The position numbers were made by a program, and so were the translations under genes. Positions 6,662-6,775 of a stretch of 6,775 nt of DNA are shown here, piece after piece. Each line of letters begins with the position of its first letter. Within the stretch, counting starts at the first letter, position 1. Source of the DNA: Pseudomonadota bacterium (lineage in GTDB: Bacteria; Pseudomonadota; Alphaproteobacteria; Micropepsales; Micropepsaceae); the NCBI GenBank assembly GCA_021817355.1, contig JAKAVI010000386.1, positions 1 to 6,775 of the forward strand, given 5' to 3'. The notes under the pieces are model-generated. The model was not told the origin of the DNA. It did not search any database and saw only the letters and a list, made by a program, of their open reading frames with translations.

Positions 6662-6775
6662 GGCCGCCGAGGCAACAAAATCACCCTTTTTGATATCGGC
6701 GACGGTTGCCTTTTTGTCGCCAATGATGCGTGCTTTTGGGAGAAGAGAGATTTTCTTCCTTACACATGCCTAGGT

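Overview
The window looks like an ordinary chromosomal stretch of a fairly GC-rich proteobacterium. The protein types (NADP-type alpha-ketoglutaric semialdehyde dehydrogenase, plant-type glycerate kinase, a short MobA with a GGEK loop, a DUF5666-like exported protein) suggest an alphaproteobacterium, perhaps Acetobacteraceae or a sphingomonad. That placement is an inference from family resemblance, not something the sequence proves. I see no RNA gene, CRISPR array, intact insertion sequence or clear novel system.

Left part (88-2579, minus strand): two carbon-metabolism genes in the same orientation. A D-glycerate 3-kinase (1776-2579) lies upstream of an aldehyde dehydrogenase of the 2,5-dioxovalerate type (88-1617). 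Both could serve the breakdown of sugar acids: one delivers alpha-ketoglutarate, the other returns glycerate to glycolysis. The dehydrogenase has all its catalytic residues but seems to end earlier than its relatives.

Middle (2580-3295): about 700 bases without a convincing gene, between the divergent kinase and Rieske genes. It holds a direct repeat flanking a small hairpin and looks like a long regulatory or decayed spacer.

Right part (3296-5725): a Rieske non-heme iron oxygenase overlaps fdhD by ATGA, so the two are very likely translated together. mobA runs towards them from the other side and overlaps the end of fdhD by 29 bases. FdhD and MobA both mature the molybdenum bis-MGD cofactor, classically that of formate dehydrogenase, yet no molybdoenzyme is in the window. 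One reading is that a demethylating oxygenase releases C1 units whose oxidation needs a molybdenum formate dehydrogenase encoded elsewhere.

Right end (5806-6775): a stand-alone HPt phosphotransfer protein on the plus strand, a hairpin terminator, and on the minus strand the C-terminal part of a DUF5666-like protein. The homologous frame of the latter continues past its only ATG and hits a stop at the window edge, so the gene may be broken.
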